Source of the DNA: Verrucomicrobiota bacterium
GTDB taxonomy: Bacteria > Verrucomicrobiota > Verrucomicrobiia > Chthoniobacterales > UBA10450
Length of the DNA stretch: 8,090 nucleotides
NCBI GenBank assembly: GCA_003219995.1
Contig: QHRC01000141.1
Location: 1-8,090 of the forward strand
Direction of reading: 5' to 3'
Of the stretch, positions 6,596 to 8,090 are shown piece after piece. The notes below the pieces were generated by a model. That model searched no databases, had not been told where the DNA came from, and was given only the letters and a program-made list of their open reading frames with translations. The position numbers and the translations under genes were made by a program. How positions within the stretch are numbered: position 1 is the stretch's first letter; every line of letters starts with the position of its first letter.

Positions 6596-6637
6596 GTAGG
6601 GACGTTTTCTCCCGCAACCGGAGAGCCATCTCTACCT
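6594..6637 (+). repeat. Long imperfect hairpin at the end of pyk
   Basis: AGGTAGGGA (6594-6602) pairs with the stretch ending CTACCT (6637) with one G-T pair. After a mismatch and an internal loop, TCTCC (6608-6612) pairs with GGAGA (6620-6624) around a 7-base loop. The outer stem begins inside the pyk stop codon TAG. No T-run follows, so it is not a classical terminator; it could protect the mRNA 3' end or be a dispersed palindromic repeat of REP type. Confidence 0.5.
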
Positions 6638-6640
6638 GAT

Positions 6641-6674
6641 AAAAAAGCGCGCGAACATCTCGGTTCGCGCGCTT
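6641..6674 (-). terminator. Rho-independent terminator of the sigma factor gene
   Basis: Read on the minus strand, a perfect 12-base-pair stem AAGCGCGCGAAC/GTTCGCGCGCTT (6674-6663 with 6656-6645) with a six-base loop runs straight into six T (6646-6641). It begins 21 bases after the sigma gene stop. On the plus strand the stem has no T-run after it, so it mainly serves the minus strand, though it could stall read-through from pyk. Confidence 0.9.
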
Positions 6675-6695
6675 CAAATGACGATCAGGACAAGT

Positions 6696-7562
6696 TTAAG
6701 CTTCGACCGGCAATTCAACGTCGACGGGACGCTCCTTCTTGCTCAGAGCGCGACGCAGCTTGGAGAGCGCGATGTTCTGTAACTGGCGGATCCGCTCGCG
6801 GGTGACGCCGAATTTCTTTCCGACTTCCTCGAGCGTTTTCGGTTTGCCGCCGTCCAGGCCAAAGCGTTGAAAGATAATTTTCTTCTCGCGATCATCGAGC
6901 ACATCGAGCAAGCCGCCGACTTCGTTGCGCAGATTTTTGTCGCGCAAGAGTTCGAAAGGCGTCTGCGCTTCTTCGTCGCCGACGATCTCACCGAATTCGG
7001 TGGAATCATCGTCGCTGATTGGTGCGTCGAGCGAAGCCGGACGAATCGAGACGGTCTTTAATTGCGAAACTTTTCCGCTTGCGATGCCAATTTCATCGCC
7101 CAGTTCATCATCGGTTGGTTCCCGACCCAGCTCCTCGCTCATCTGCAAGGAGACGCGCCGCATCTTCGAGATTTTGTCGACGAGATGAACGGGCAGACGA
7201 ATCGTCTTGCTCTGATTGGCCAGGGCGCGCTTGATCGACTGTTTGATCCACCACGCCGCGTAGGTGCTAAGCTTTCCGCCTTTGGCTGGATCAAAGCGCT
7301 CGACTGCTTTCATGAGACCAATGTTTCCTTCCGAGATCAAATCGAGCAACGGCAGGCCGAGGTTCGCGTAATCATGCGCGATCTTCACAACGAGACGCAG
7401 GTTTGAGCGAATCATCAATGCGCGCGCTTCGCGGTCGCCCTTTTTGATCTTCGCGGCCAGAGTGATCTCCTGCTGCGGCGTCAAGAGCGGGATTTGCCCG
7501 ATCTCGCGCAAATAAATCTTAATTCCGGTATCGCTATCTTCAGCGGCCATATAACTTTTCAT
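6696..7562 (-). CDS. Sigma-70 family RNA polymerase sigma factor, group 2-like (RpoS/RpoD related)
   Basis: This 288-residue sigma factor directs RNA polymerase to promoters. Region 1.2 is at about 13-45 (KIYLREIGQIPLLTPQQE), region 2 at 50-125 (RSNLRLVVKIAHDY, LPLLDLISEGNIGLMKAVERFD, STYAAWWIKQSIKRA), region 3 at 126-200 and region 4 at 215-275. Region 4.2 keeps TLEEVGKKFGVTRERIRQ (243-260), matching the -35 reader of housekeeping sigmas, so TTGACA-type promoters are expected. Region 1.1 and the long non-conserved insert of primary sigmas are absent, pointing to a group 2 factor; a short primary sigma cannot be excluded. In region 2.4, Gln108 is kept but the position of E. coli RpoD Thr440 is Lys111. 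The start is either Met1 (7562) or Met5 (7550); neither has a clear Shine-Dalgarno. The gene ends in a strong terminator and is convergent with pyk. OsmC lies behind it on the same strand. Confidence 0.95.
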   Translation of the reverse strand: MKSYMAAEDSDTGIKIYLREIGQIPLLTPQQEITLAAKIKKGDREARALMIRSNLRLVVKIAHDYANLGLPLLDLISEGNIGLMKAVERFDPAKGGKLSTYAAWWIKQSIKRALANQSKTIRLPVHLVDKISKMRRVSLQMSEELGREPTDDELGDEIGIASGKVSQLKTVSIRPASLDAPISDDDSTEFGEIVGDEEAQTPFELLRDKNLRNEVGGLLDVLDDREKKIIFQRFGLDGGKPKTLEEVGKKFGVTRERIRQLQNIALSKLRRALSKKERPVDVELPVEA

Positions 7563-7595
7563 GAATTGGTTTGGGGGGATGGATCGACAAGTTTC

Positions 7596-7613
7596 CGGCA
7601 GTTTGGGCTGCCG
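7596..7613 (-). repeat. Hairpin in the sigma factor leader
   Basis: CGGCAG and CTGCCG form a perfect 6-base-pair stem with a 6-base loop, about 34 bases before the sigma gene start codon. It lies inside the predicted 5' leader and could affect translation or message stability; no T-run follows, so it is not a simple attenuator. Confidence 0.45.
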
Positions 7614-7631
7614 ACGCCTCGTAGATCACAT

Positions 7632-7660
7632 TTTTTAGCATTCTACAAAGTAGTTAACAA
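7632..7660 (-). promoter_or_regulatory. Promoter candidate for the sigma factor gene
   Basis: On the minus strand TTGTTA (7660-7655) and TAAAAA (7637-7632) are spaced by 17 bases. An overlapping TAGAAT (7645-7640) is a better -10 but has no good -35. Both lie in an AT-rich zone and would give a leader of roughly 60-75 bases. Half-consensus match, so tentative. Confidence 0.35.
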
Positions 7661-7913
7661 GGTTAAATATTTCGAATTTCTGACAGCCTTCGGATGTATC
7701 GTGTTCAATCTTTTTCGGCCTCTCAAATAGAAGCCTTTTGGCCACGAACCTGAGCTATTGGATTTTCGCCGGAGTCGCGCTAAAAGATGACAAGCTAAGA
7801 TACAAAAATCACGAACCCCGTTCAGATTTCATGTACTCAGTCGAAGCAGACAAATCGAAGCGTCTCTTCATTCGGTCCAGCGGAGTGGAAGGATCGGCCG
7901 AATTCCAGATAAC

Positions 7914-7945
7914 TCTGCCCCAAATAGGGAAGAAGGTGGGGCAGA
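7914..7945. repeat. Perfect 9-base inverted repeat
   Basis: TCTGCCCCA (7914-7922) and TGGGGCAGA (7937-7945) flank a 14-base purine-rich loop. Next to it CAGCC/GGCTG (7952-7956, 7962-7966) forms a second small hairpin. Both lie downstream of the osmC-like stop on the minus strand and may form its mRNA 3' end, though no T-run follows either stem. Confidence 0.45.
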
Positions 7946-8009
7946 AGAAGCCAGCCGCTTTGGCTGAGACCATCGTGTGCCGAGGACCTTCCGCGATCTT
8001 GGGAAACGA

Positions 8010-8090
8010 CTAACCCGAGGCTAGTTTCGCGTTGAGATTGATTTGCGTCCCCGATAACGCGACCGAAACCGGACAGGTTTTCTTTGTTAG
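8010..8090 (-). CDS. C-terminus of an OsmC-family peroxiredoxin, cut by the right edge
   Basis: Only the last 26 codons are visible, ending in TAG at 8012-8010. They read LTKKTCPVSVALSG, then TQINLNAKLASG. This matches the end of OsmC proteins (E. coli OsmC ends with AGCPVSQVLKAEITLDYQLKS): the CPVS motif carries the second redox cysteine (codon 8075-8073), followed by the last beta strand with alternating hydrophobic residues. Family knowledge: OsmC/Ohr enzymes reduce organic hydroperoxides using two cysteines and lipoyl or thiol donors, in the cytoplasm. The first catalytic cysteine lies outside the window. The gene is upstream of the sigma factor gene on the same strand, with about 450 bases between. 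Overlapping frames on both strands lack any such match. Confidence 0.75.
   Translation of the reverse strand, partial: LTKKTCPVSVALSGTQINLNAKLASG

Larger units (their letters stand above)
7563..8009. other. Intergenic region between osmC-like gene and sigma factor gene, no gene recognised
   Basis: These roughly 450 bases separate the stop of the OsmC-like gene from the sigma factor start. They hold the sigma leader with a hairpin, an AT-rich promoter zone (about 7630-7720) and inverted repeats near 7914-7966. A plus-strand frame at 7738-8013 (TTG start, 91 codons) and an open minus-strand frame in 7847-8088 exist, but neither shows a known family, a start with a ribosome site, or typical protein character. 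No tRNA or other structured RNA was recognised. Confidence 0.6.

Noticed and set aside
7738..8013. 91-codon plus-strand frame right of the sigma gene
   Set aside because: TTG start without a ribosome site, no family match, and its end overlaps the OsmC-like C-terminus on the other strand.
1..8090. CRISPR arrays, tRNA or rRNA genes, insertion sequences
   Set aside because: No regularly spaced direct repeats, no cloverleaf or rRNA-like segments, and no transposase or terminal inverted repeats were seen by eye.

Overview
The window is a compact bacterial chromosomal segment of fairly high GC content. It carries housekeeping genes (mutS, a TPR protein gene, pyk, a sigma-70 family gene) with an accessory toxin-antitoxin pair next to them, and a gene cut off at each edge. 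The gene set, the divergent pyruvate kinase, the scarcity of Shine-Dalgarno sequences and the style of the TPR protein suggest a soil-type Verrucomicrobiota bacterium (Chthoniobacterales-like). This is an impression from protein character, not a proven assignment.

Layout. Minus strand, left: the N-terminus of a secreted protein resembling cysteine (PTP-like) phytases runs off the left edge (1-228). Upstream of it on the same strand is a complete YefM-YoeB toxin-antitoxin operon (305-816). Its promoter is overlapped by a near-perfect palindrome and predicts a leaderless antitoxin message. Plus strand, middle: mutS (921-3470), a 469-residue TPR protein (3640-5049) ended by an intrinsic terminator, and pyruvate kinase (5192-6595). 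Minus strand, right: a 288-residue group-2-like sigma-70 factor (6696-7562) with a strong terminator, and behind it the C-terminus of an OsmC-family peroxiredoxin (8010-8090) running off the right edge. About 450 bases between these two hold the likely sigma promoter and a few inverted repeats but no recognisable gene.

Functional reading. mutS, the TPR gene and pyk are co-directional but separated by 169 and 142 bases. The TPR gene has its own promoter candidate, and a terminator stands between it and pyk, so they look like independent units rather than one operon. The sigma factor and OsmC are both of stress-related families and sit on the same strand. The toxin-antitoxin pair is divergent from mutS across a region of about 100 bases.

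No wholly new system is evident. The points most worth a second look are the mixed potassium-dependence signature of the pyruvate kinase, the operator and leaderless design of the toxin-antitoxin operon, a low-complexity in-frame insert in MutS, the sigma region 2.4 substitution, and the structured 3' regions after the TPR and pyk genes.
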